A stretch of DNA of 64,000 bases, from positions 434,001 to 498,000 of the forward strand of contig NZ_PEGF01000001.1 of assembly GCF_002742635.1 (NCBI RefSeq), written 5' to 3'. Position 1 is the first letter of the stretch. The number at the start of each line of letters is the position of its first letter. The stretch comes from Caulobacter sp. X. GTDB lineage: Bacteria > Pseudomonadota > Alphaproteobacteria > Caulobacterales > Caulobacteraceae. Under the pieces are notes generated by a model. It saw nothing but the letters and a program-made list of their open reading frames with translations. It searched no databases and was not told the origin of the DNA. Positions 9,323 to 16,303 of the stretch are shown here, piece after piece. A program made the translations under genes and the position numbers.

Positions 9323-10426
9323 TCAGGGCTCGACGATTCGCCCGCCGGTCATCGGCGCCGGAACGCCCGTGGTGCCCGGGAAGCTGATCGGCAACCCCTT
9401 GGCCGCGCGGGCGGCGAGATAGGCGAAGGCTTCGGCCTCGATGCTGTCGCCGCGCCAGCCGAAGGCCTCGGCGGTCTTGACCGGCACGGGGGCGCGCTCG
9501 ATGAGCGCCTTCATGATCTGCGGGTTGTGGCGCCCACCGCCGCAGACGATCAGGGCGCTGGGTCGCGCGCCGTGGTCGAAGGCCTTGATCACCGCCTCGG
9601 CCGTGAAGGCGACCAGCGTGGCGGCGGCGTCCTCGGCCGACAGAGGCTCGACCAGGTCCAGCGGGAAGTCGTAGCGGTCCAGCGACTTGGGCGCGGGACC
9701 GGCGAAGTAGTCGCTGGCCAGGAAGGCGTCGAGGATCGCCTGGTCGACCTTGCCGGCGGCGGCCAGGCGGCCGTTCTCGTCGAAGCGCCCCAGGCCCCGC
9801 GCCTGCAGCATCAGGTCGATCATGCCGTTGCCCGGGCCGGTGTCGAAGGCCAGCAGGTCTTCTTCGCCGTTGATCAGCGTGATGTTCGCCACCCCGCCGA
9901 TGTTCAGCGCCGCCACTGGCGCGGCTAGGCCCGAGGCCCGGGCGCGGGCGGCGTGATAGATCGGCGCCAGCGGCGCGCCCTGCCCGCCCGCCGCGACGTC
10001 GGCGGTGCGGAAGTCGAAGGCCACCGGGCGGCCGCAGGCCTTGGCGAGGCGCTCCGCGTCCAGCAACTGGACCGTCCGACCGATCCGCTCGGGCGTCGGG
10101 CGCTCGTGCAGCACGGTCTGGCCGTGCACGCCCAACAGGTCGAAAGCGCTCCAGGACAGGCCGTGCTCGGCCAGAAAGCTTTCCGCCGCGTGGAGGTGTT
10201 CGTCGGCGACGGCCTGGGCGGCCTCGGCGAAGATGTCAGGCGCGGGCTTGTCGCGCGGCCAGCCGCGGGCGACCTCGGTGGCGACCAGCAGCAGGTCGCG
10301 GGTCTCCTCGCGCAGCTTGCGCTCGCCGGCGGGGCCAAAGGCTTGGATGTCGTGGCCGTCCGTCTCCAGCACCGCCATGTCGACCGCGTCCAGCGAGGTG
10401 CCGGTCATGAATCCCAGGATTTTCAT
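9323..10426 (-). CDS. anmK: Anhydro-N-acetylmuramic acid kinase
   Basis: A 367-residue AnmK, an ASKHA-fold kinase that converts 1,6-anhydro-MurNAc to MurNAc-6-phosphate during peptidoglycan recycling. It starts MKILGFMTGTSLDAVDMA, the GTSxD phosphate motif. It has LLGVHGQTVLHERP and the second phosphate loop FDTGPGNGMIDLM, and ends with an ADP-site VCGGGRHNP. I chose the ATG at 10426; the longer reading adds an unrelated 15 residues. It is divergent from tyrS, a pairing common in proteobacteria. The terminator shared with the hydrolase follows it. Confidence 0.93.
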   Translation of the reverse strand: MKILGFMTGTSLDAVDMAVLETDGHDIQAFGPAGERKLREETRDLLLVATEVARGWPRDKPAPDIFAEAAQAVADEHLHAAESFLAEHGLSWSAFDLLGVHGQTVLHERPTPERIGRTVQLLDAERLAKACGRPVAFDFRTADVAAGGQGAPLAPIYHAARARASGLAAPVAALNIGGVANITLINGEEDLLAFDTGPGNGMIDLMLQARGLGRFDENGRLAAAGKVDQAILDAFLASDYFAGPAPKSLDRYDFPLDLVEPLSAEDAAATLVAFTAEAVIKAFDHGARPSALIVCGGGRHNPQIMKALIERAPVPVKTAEAFGWRGDSIEAEAFAYLAARAAKGLPISFPGTTGVPAPMTGGRIVEP

Positions 10427-10683
10427 GGGATCGTTGACTGCCACGCCCGCGAAACGGTAGCTAGGCCCCATGATCGACGCTTTCGTCCTGGCCCGTCCCT
10501 ATTACCGCCCGCTGCCATAGCGGGAGGCCGACCAGACACGTCGCTTAGCCCCCGCCTCGCCGGGGTCGCTTTCTTGCTAGTCGATCATGCGCTCCGGCAT
10601 CCTTCCCGGAGTCCGAAATGAACCCCTCACACACCGACCAAGCCGTGCTAGACGGCCCGCCAAGTCAAATAGAGAGTCGATCC
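10427..10683. other. Intergenic region between anmK and tyrS
   Basis: A 257-nt divergent spacer. It holds two CcrM methylation sites (GAGTC at 10609-10613 and 10674-10678) and a short hairpin-forming GC-rich stretch near 10505-10530. A GCTAGACG at about 10647 could be a -10 for tyrS, but I see no good -35. There is no T-box or other tRNA-sensing leader. Confidence 0.4.
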
Positions 10684-11943
10684 ATGTCCGCCGCGTCGTC
10701 CTTCAAGTCAGAGTTCCTGCGAACCCTGGAGGCGCGCGGCTATATCCACCAGATCACCCATCCGGAGGAGCTGGATGCGGCGGCGGCTGGCGGGATCGTC
10801 ACCGCCTACATCGGTTTCGACGCCACCGCGCCGTCCCTGCACGTGGGCAGCCTTATCCAGATCATGCTGCTGCGCCGCCTGCAGCAGGCCGGCCACAAGC
10901 CGATCGTCCTGATGGGCGGCGGCACGACCAAGGTCGGCGATCCGACCGGCAAGGACGAGAGCCGCAAGCTGCTGTCGGACGCCGACATCCAAGCCAATAT
11001 CGCCGGCATCAAGCAGGTCTTCGCCAAGTTCCTGACCTTCGGCGACGGCCCGACCGACGCCATCATGGTCGACAATGACGCCTGGCTGTCGAAGTTCGGC
11101 TACGTCCAGTTCCTGCGCGAATACGGCGTCCACTTCACCGTCAACCGGATGCTGGCCTTCGACTCGGTCAAGCTGCGCCTGGAGCGCGAGCAGCCGATGA
11201 CATTCCTCGAGTTCAACTACATGCTGATGCAGGCGGTGGACTTCCTGGAGCTGAACCGCGCTCACGGCTGCGTGCTGCAGATGGGCGGTTCGGACCAGTG
11301 GGGCAACATCCTGAACGGCGTCGAGCTGACCCGCCGCGTCGATCAGAAGAGCGCCTTTGGCCTGACGACGCCGCTCTTGGCCACCGCCTCGGGCGCCAAG
11401 ATGGGCAAGACGGCGGCCGGCGCGGTGTGGCTGAACGCCGAGCAGCTGAGCCCATACGACTACTGGCAGTTCTGGCGCAACACCGAGGACGCCGATGTCG
11501 GCCGCTTCCTGAAGCTGTTCACCGACCTGCCGCTGGACAGGATCGCCGAGCTGGAAGCCCTGGAAGGCGCCCAGATCAACGAGGCCAAGAAGGTGCTGGC
11601 CGACGAGGCCACCCGCATGGCCCACGGCGAGGAAGAGGCCCGCAAGGCTCGCGACGCCGCCGAGAAGGCTTTCGAGCAAGGCGCGCTGTCGGCCGACCTG
11701 CCGACCTTCGAGGTGCCGGCGGCCGACCTGGAAGCGGGCATCGTACTGGCGGCCCTGTTCGCCGACGCGGGCCTGGCCGGTTCGCGCGGCGAGGCCCGTC
11801 GCCTAGCCCAGGGCGGCGGTCTGAAGGTCAACGACAAGGCCGAGGCCGACGCCAACCGGACGATCACCGCCGCCGATCTCGTCGAGGGCGTGGTCAAGCT
11901 GGCCGCCGGCAAGAAGAAGATCGTGTTGGTGAAGCCCGTTTAG
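10684..11943 (+). CDS. tyrS: Tyrosyl-tRNA synthetase
   Basis: A 419-residue class I synthetase that charges tRNA-Tyr. The HIGH-type motif is SLHVGSLIQ (about residue 50), the tyrosine-specific segment is [10 protein letters not shown] and DQWGNI, and the KMSKS equivalent is KMGKTAAG (about residue 240). A C-terminal S4-like RNA-binding domain contains [18 protein letters not shown]. The ATG at 10684 is preferred over an in-frame one 66 nt upstream, because the extension is not family-like. The gene is followed by a GC-rich hairpin and then bcp. Confidence 0.96.
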   Translation: MSAASSFKSEFLRTLEARGYIHQITHPEELDAAAAGGIVTAYIGFDATAPSLHVGSLIQIMLLRRLQQAGHKPIVLMGGGTTKVGDPTGKDESRKLLSDADIQANIAGIKQVFAKFLTFGDGPTDAIMVDNDAWLSKFGYVQFLREYGVHFTVNRMLAFDSVKLRLEREQPMTFLEFNYMLMQAVDFLELNRAHGCVLQMGGSDQWGNILNGVELTRRVDQKSAFGLTTPLLATASGAKMGKTAAGAVWLNAEQLSPYDYWQFWRNTEDADVGRFLKLFTDLPLDRIAELEALEGAQINEAKKVLADEATRMAHGEEEARKARDAAEKAFEQGALSADLPTFEVPAADLEAGIVLAALFADAGLAGSRGEARRLAQGGGLKVNDKAEADANRTITAADLVEGVVKLAAGKKKIVLVKPV

Positions 11944-11952
11944 TTATCGTAT

Positions 11953-11983
11953 GCCCGGACGGACTTGACCGGCCCGTCCGGGC
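11953..11983 (+). terminator. Terminator-like hairpin after tyrS
   Basis: A 10-bp stem (gcccggacgg/ccgtccgggc) starts 10 nt after the tyrS stop. It lacks a clear T-run, so termination may be weak or partial, allowing some read-through into bcp. Confidence 0.45.
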
Positions 11984-12018
11984 CGCTCACCTGTTTTGAG
12001 TGATCGAGGAAGAGACCG

Positions 12019-12480
12019 ATGCTGCAACCCGGCGACAAGGCCCCTGATTTCGACCTCCCGACCGACACCGGTCGCGTCAGCCTGTCGGCGCTGAAAGGCA
12101 AGAACATCGTCCTCTATTTCTATCCGAAGGACGACACGGCCGGCTGCACCTCCGAGGCGCTGCAGTTCTCGTCGGAAGTCGAAGAGTTCCAGAAGCTGGG
12201 CGCCGTGATCATCGGCGTCTCCAAGGACAGCGTCGCCTCGCACGCCAAGTTCCGCGCCAAGCACGACCTGACCATCGAGCTGGCCGCCGACCCGATGGGC
12301 GATGTGGTCGAGGCCTACGGCGCCTGGGTCGAGAAAAGCATGTACGGCCGCAAGTACATGGGCATCGACCGCTCGACCTTCCTGATCGACCGCGAAGGCG
12401 TCGTCCGCGAGGTCTGGCGCAAGGTCAAGGTGCCCGGCCACATCAAAGCGGTCATGAACGCCGCCAAGGCCATTAAGTAA
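12019..12480 (+). CDS. bcp: Thioredoxin-dependent peroxiredoxin, BCP/PrxQ type
   Basis: A 153-residue peroxiredoxin that reduces hydroperoxides. The peroxidatic cysteine is C43 in YPKDDTAGCTSEALQF. Many BCP proteins carry a resolving cysteine five residues later; here that position is leucine and I see no other cysteine, so this is a 1-Cys form that must use an external thiol. A good Shine-Dalgarno (gaggaagag) precedes the ATG. It is soluble and of normal length. Confidence 0.93.
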   Translation: MLQPGDKAPDFDLPTDTGRVSLSALKGKNIVLYFYPKDDTAGCTSEALQFSSEVEEFQKLGAVIIGVSKDSVASHAKFRAKHDLTIELAADPMGDVVEAYGAWVEKSMYGRKYMGIDRSTFLIDREGVVREVWRKVKVPGHIKAVMNAAKAIK

Positions 12481-12716
12481 GTCCGACAGTTGGGGAACGC
12501 TTGCGCCCCGCGCGTGTTGTATGTTTGCCGCAACCTGTGGCGTTTCTGAATCCCCAATCCGGTTAACGCGTAGTCGGACCGATCAGGAAACGTTAAGGAT
12601 CTGAGCGCAAAATTACTTTTCGCGAGTCACGCCGTTTAGCGGCGCGAAGAGTCTTGCACGTTAGCGTTTTATCGTTCCATATCCCCCGGACCTGAAACGG
12701 GGGGTTTCCTGGGACG
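12481..12716 (+). promoter_or_regulatory. Upstream region of the M23 peptidase-bacA operon with three CcrM sites
   Basis: A 236-nt spacer. It contains three GANTC sites in 106 nt (12548-12552, 12624-12628, 12649-12653), plus gttaac and cgttaag elements that resemble CtrA half-sites but do not form a full TTAA-N7-TTAA. No terminator follows bcp. A clear -10/-35 pair could not be picked with confidence. Confidence 0.4.
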
Positions 12717-13868
12717 ATGGCGATCAAGCGCTTTAGGCGGCTGCGGCAATCTCTCGAAGCTCTGTTCCCAGAACGGCATGTCTACGTCCGCTCCGGCGGC
12801 GAGATGCGCGGCTATGTTCTGTCCACGAATAAACAGCTGATCGGCGCGGCCTGCGTCGGCGCCGGCGCCCTGTGGATGGGGGTCTGCACCGCCGCCATGC
12901 TGATCAACGCTCTGTCGGTCAGCTCGACCGACCAGCAGGTGATCAAGCAGAAGGCCTATTACGAGCGCCTGAACGCCGACCGCCAGGCGCGTTTGAACAG
13001 CGCCGTGGCCCAGCTCTCCGCCACCAATGGCTCTCTGGATGAGCTGGCGACCTCGGTCGAGAAGCGTCACGCCGCCCTCGCCTTGCTGGTCTCCGACTTC
13101 CGAGGCGTGCCCGGCGCCGCCGACGCGCTGAAGGTCGCCAAGCCGCGCCTGCTGGCCGCCAGCCCCGTCGAGCGCATCCAGGCCACGCGTATGGACCAGG
13201 AGCGCCTGATCGACGCCGCCGAAGGCTTCGCCAAGAGCCGCGCCGAGCGCCTGCGCCTGGCCATGCGGATGGCGGGTCTCGACGCCAGCTCGTTCACCGG
13301 CCGCGGCGTCTCGCTGGGCGGCCCGCTGATCGAGGCCAAGGATCCCCGCGCCCTCGCCGCCGTCCTCGACGTCGACGAGGAGTTCGCCAGCCGCATCCAG
13401 CACGCCGCCAACGACATGTCGGACATGCGCAGCCTGGGCGCGGCGGTGAAGAAGCTGCCCTTTTACAGGCCGACCGACAATCCGGCGCTGTCGTCCAGCT
13501 ATGGCGTCCGCTTCGATCCGTTCACGCACCGCCCGGCCTTCCACTCGGGCCTCGACTTCCCCGGCGCCATGCGCACGCCGATCATGGCCACAGCGCCCGG
13601 CGTCGTGTCGTTCACCGGCGTCCGCGCCGGCTATGGCAACACGGTCGAGATCGACCACGGCGGCGGCTTCAAGACCCGCTATGCGCACCTGTCCTCGATC
13701 GGCGTCCGCGTCGGCCAGCGGGTGGCGATCGGCTCGCGCGTCGGCGCGATGGGATCGACCGGCCGCTCGACCGGTCCGCACCTGCATTACGAAGTCTGGG
13801 TCAATGGCAAGGCCCAGAACCCCAACCGCTTCTTGAGGGCTGGTGAGTATGTTCAGCAAACAAGCTAA
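12717..13868 (+). CDS. lmdC: M23 (LytM) metallopeptidase, LmdC-like, inner-membrane anchored
   Basis: A 383-residue peptidoglycan endopeptidase. Residues 1-40 are a basic cytoplasmic tail containing LFPERHVYVRSGGEMRGY. A membrane segment spans about 42-63, a coiled-coil-rich periplasmic stretch about 70-130, and the C-terminal M23 domain about 255-375. Zinc ligands are visible in FHSGLDFPG and GPHLHYEVW. The gene overlaps bacA by 20 nt. Related LmdC proteins in stalked alphaproteobacteria bind bactofilin through the N-terminal tail to place hydrolysis at the stalk or bud (known from other species). The LmdC assignment here is by layout and adjacency. The ATG follows a purine-rich site. Confidence 0.85.
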   Translation: MAIKRFRRLRQSLEALFPERHVYVRSGGEMRGYVLSTNKQLIGAACVGAGALWMGVCTAAMLINALSVSSTDQQVIKQKAYYERLNADRQARLNSAVAQLSATNGSLDELATSVEKRHAALALLVSDFRGVPGAADALKVAKPRLLAASPVERIQATRMDQERLIDAAEGFAKSRAERLRLAMRMAGLDASSFTGRGVSLGGPLIEAKDPRALAAVLDVDEEFASRIQHAANDMSDMRSLGAAVKKLPFYRPTDNPALSSSYGVRFDPFTHRPAFHSGLDFPGAMRTPIMATAPGVVSFTGVRAGYGNTVEIDHGGGFKTRYAHLSSIGVRVGQRVAIGSRVGAMGSTGRSTGPHLHYEVWVNGKAQNPNRFLRAGEYVQQTS

Positions 13869-14337
13869 GTCGGGCCCCAAGGCCGCCGGTCGCGCCGAGG
13901 CGCCGGCCAGCCTGCCGTCCAGCAACCCCGCCGACCCCACGCGTCGCGCGACGCCGAAAGTGGCCTCGCTGCTCTCCGCCGACCTCACGATCGAGGGCTC
14001 CATCGAGGGCGAAGGCGAGCTGCAGTTGGACGGGATCTTGCGCGGCGATGTCCGCGTGGCGCGCCTCAGCGTCGGCGAGACCGGCCATGTCGAGGGCGCG
14101 GTCCAGGCCGACCTCGTCGAGGTGCGCGGCCGCATCGTCGGCACGATCACCGCCAAGCAGGTCCGCCTCTACGGCACGGCCTATGTCGATGGCGACATCA
14201 CCCACGAGCAGCTGTCGATGGAGTCCGGCGCCTACTTCCAGGGCCGCAGCCTGAAGTTCCAGCGCCCGCCCGCTCCGATCCAGCCGACGCCGGAACCAGA
14301 AGTCCTGGCCCTGGCGGCGGCCGAAACGGTCGGCTAG
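13849..14337 (+). CDS. bacA: Bactofilin BacA
   Basis: A 162-residue bactofilin. The central beta-helix domain (about residues 40-135) shows the repeating hydrophobic/Gly pattern, e.g. LLSADLTIEGSIEGEGELQ and GHVEGAVQADLVEVRGRIVG. It is flanked by a basic, Ala/Pro-rich N-terminus starting MFSKQAKSGPKAAG (a membrane-targeting peptide in this family) and a Pro-rich C-terminus. Bactofilins polymerise without nucleotide; Caulobacter BacA sits at the stalked pole and recruits PbpC. The ATG at 13849 lies inside the end of the M23 gene, so the two are translationally coupled. Confidence 0.95.
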   Translation: MFSKQAKSGPKAAGRAEAPASLPSSNPADPTRRATPKVASLLSADLTIEGSIEGEGELQLDGILRGDVRVARLSVGETGHVEGAVQADLVEVRGRIVGTITAKQVRLYGTAYVDGDITHEQLSMESGAYFQGRSLKFQRPPAPIQPTPEPEVLALAAAETVG

Positions 14338-14348
14338 CCGCTTCGATC

Positions 14349-14717
14349 CTAGCGGCTGCTCAGCACGAAGGTGTTGCCGTCCGGATCCTTGAACTTGGCG
14401 AAGGTCCCCCAGGGTTGCTTCTGCGGCGGACCTTCGAACTCGACGCCCTTCTCGGTCAGCTTGCGATAGGCGTGCTCGACGTCGTCGCAGGCCAGAGAGC
14501 CGTTGAAGAAGGTCCCGATCCGGTCCTCGTGCCCTTCGGGCGTAAACAGGACGAGACCCGTCTCCGCGCCGGGAATCGACAGCTCGATCCAGCGCTGGGC
14601 ACCCATCGGCTGGTCGGTCGCCACGCGCAGCCCGACCTTCTCCGTCCAGAACGCCAAGGCCCGATCCTGGTCGCTGACCGGGACGCCGACGAACTTCACC
14701 TTGCTGATCACGCTCAC
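14349..14717 (-). CDS. VOC-family (glyoxalase/dioxygenase fold) protein
   Basis: A 122-residue single-domain vicinal oxygen chelate protein. It has the two beta-alpha-beta-beta-beta units: VKFVGVPVSDQDRALAFW at the start and SLACDDVEHAYRKLTEKGV around residue 75, ending PDGNTFVLSS. Such proteins act as dimers in metal-dependent isomerisation, resistance or ring cleavage; the substrate cannot be told. The start is GTG at 14717 behind a ggagaggg Shine-Dalgarno. It converges with bacA, leaving only 11 nt between stops and no visible terminator. Confidence 0.8.
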   Translation of the reverse strand: MSVISKVKFVGVPVSDQDRALAFWTEKVGLRVATDQPMGAQRWIELSIPGAETGLVLFTPEGHEDRIGTFFNGSLACDDVEHAYRKLTEKGVEFEGPPQKQPWGTFAKFKDPDGNTFVLSSR

Positions 14718-14804
14718 GACCCGCCCTCTCCTCTAGGTCTTCGGTGAGATGGGCGTAGCGCGGCGACCTTGCGCCGGTGAAGACGTGCAACTACTGCTAT
14801 AGCC

Positions 14805-15110
14805 ATGGATGCGCAGAGCTACAGGCTGGACCGCTATGTGCTGGATACGCTGATGGCCGATCTGGTCGGTCACGACCATCAGCCGTCGGCCTTCCTGGCC
14901 TATCTGGCGATCGTCGCCGCGCATGCCGACGGCCGCGCAAGCTTCAGCCACGCGGAACTGGCCGAGCGCACGGGCCAGTCGCGACGGACTGTCCAGAACG
15001 CCGTCGAAACCTTGAAAAGACGAGGTTTGATCTCGGTGAGCCGCCAGGGCCCGACCGAGCCGGCGACCTATGTCCCGCTGACGCCTTGGCGACGCCAGCG
15101 GGAGCCTTAG
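14805..15110 (+). CDS. Small winged-helix DNA-binding protein
   Basis: A 101-residue protein consisting mostly of a winged helix-turn-helix. Residues about 48-80 (HAELAERTGQSRRTVQNAV, then ETLKRRGLISVSR) give a recognition helix and wing; the tail is basic (TPWRRQREP). It resembles HTH_36-type or MarR/GntR DNA-binding domains, without a ligand-binding domain. The targets are unknown. A perfect-looking -10 (GCTATAGC, 14796-14803) ends one base before the ATG, so either the mRNA is leaderless from slightly downstream or translation starts at the in-frame ATG 14853. It converges with prfB with 3 nt between stops. Confidence 0.7.
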   Translation: MDAQSYRLDRYVLDTLMADLVGHDHQPSAFLAYLAIVAAHADGRASFSHAELAERTGQSRRTVQNAVETLKRRGLISVSRQGPTEPATYVPLTPWRRQREP

Positions 15111-15113
15111 GCG

Positions 15114-16236
15114 TTAGGCCTCGGTCGCGTCGCGCGTGGCGCCGACCCGCTGGGCCAGGGCCGCGCCCATGAACGCGTCGAGGTCGCCGTCCAGCACCCC
15201 TTGGGTGTCGGACGTCTCCACGTTGGTCCGCAGGTCCTTGACCATCTGGTAGGGCTGCAGGACGTAGCTACGGATCTGGTGACCCCAGCCAATGTCGGTC
15301 TTCTGGTCTTCCAGCGCCTGTTGAGCGGCTTCGCGCTTTTGCAGCTCGGCCTCGTAGAGGCGCGCGCGCAGCATCTTCCAGGCCTCTTCGCGGTTCTGGT
15401 GCTGCGAGCGGCCGGCTTGGCAGGCCACCGCGATGCCGGTCGGGATGTGCGTCAGGCGCACGGCCGAGTCGGTCTTGTTGATGTGCTGACCGCCGGCGCC
15501 CGAGGCGCGGTAGGTGTCGGTGCGCACGTCGGCTGGGTTGATCTCGATCTCGATGGTGTCGTCGATGACCGGATAGACCCAGGCCGAGGCGAACGAGGTG
15601 TGGCGACGGGCGCTGCTGTCATAGGGGCTGATGCGCACCAGGCGGTGCACGCCCGCCTCGGTCTTCAGCCAGCCATAGGCGTTAGGGCCCTTGACCAGCA
15701 GCGTGGCCGACTTGATGCCGGCCTGGTCGCCGTCGGTCTCTTCGATCAGCTCGGTCGTCATGCCGTGGGCGTTGGCCCAGCGGGTGTACATGCGCAGCAG
15801 GATGCCGGCCCAGTCGCAGGACTCGGTGCCGCCGGCGCCGGAATTGATTTCGATATAGGCGTCGTTGCCGTCGGCCTCGCCAGACAGCAGGGCTTCGAGC
15901 TCGGCGCGACCGGCGCGGTCCTTCAGGGCCTTCAGCTGGGCGCGGGCGTCGTTCAGCGACTCCTCGTCGCCTTCCATGTCCGCCAGCTCGGCGTACTCGA
16001 CGGCGTCCTTCAGGTCGCGCTCGATCGACTGCACGGCCTCGACCTTGGCGGCGAGGTTGGCGCGCTCGCGCGAGACGGCTTGCGCCTCGGACGGACGGTC
16101 CCACAGGGTCGGGTCCTCGACCCGGGCGTTCAGCTCATCGAGCTTTCGGAGAGCGACGTCCCAGTCAAAGACGCCTCCTGAGCAGTCCCACGGACTGCTC
16201 GATGTCGGCCGCGGCGGCCTCGACATCCGGTCGCAT
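15114..16236 (-). CDS. prfB: Peptide chain release factor 2 (programmed +1 frameshift)
   Basis: RF2 releases peptides at UGA and UAA. The coding sequence is in two frames. Codons 1-23 start at ATG 16236 ([19 protein letters not shown]...), then an in-frame TGA at 16167-16165 is bypassed by a +1 shift, and 350 more residues follow to 15114, 373 in total. The catalytic GGQ is in [16 protein letters not shown]. The codon-recognition tripeptide is SPY in [15 protein letters not shown], where E. coli has SPF. Low RF2 favours the shift, giving autoregulation (known mechanism). A promoter candidate lies just upstream. Confidence 0.95.
16165..16179 (-). promoter_or_regulatory. prfB: prfB programmed +1 ribosomal frameshift site
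   Basis: On the minus strand the bases read AGGAGG-CGT-CTT-TGA-C. This has the internal Shine-Dalgarno, the slippery CTT codon and the UGA-C stop context with the same spacing as E. coli prfB. The TGA is codon 24; the downstream frame resumes with GAC TGG GAC. Confidence 0.96.
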
Positions 16237-16269
16237 CACGTTACTCCGTGACAGTGTTGAAGGGCGCGG

Positions 16270-16298
16270 GAGATAGCCTGCGTCGCCCGCGCGCGCAA
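16270..16298 (-). promoter_or_regulatory. Candidate prfB promoter
   Basis: On the minus strand TTGCGCG (16298-16292), a 14-nt spacer and GCTATCTC (16277-16270) approximate the housekeeping pattern, with the -10 matching except one position. This gives a leader of about 30 nt. Confidence 0.4.
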
Positions 16299-16303
16299 TG
16301 ACA

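Noticed and set aside
15114..16226. prfB as a broken gene or sequencing frameshift.
   Set aside because: The AGGAGG-CGT-CTT-TGA-C signal has exact functional spacing, so the shift is programmed.
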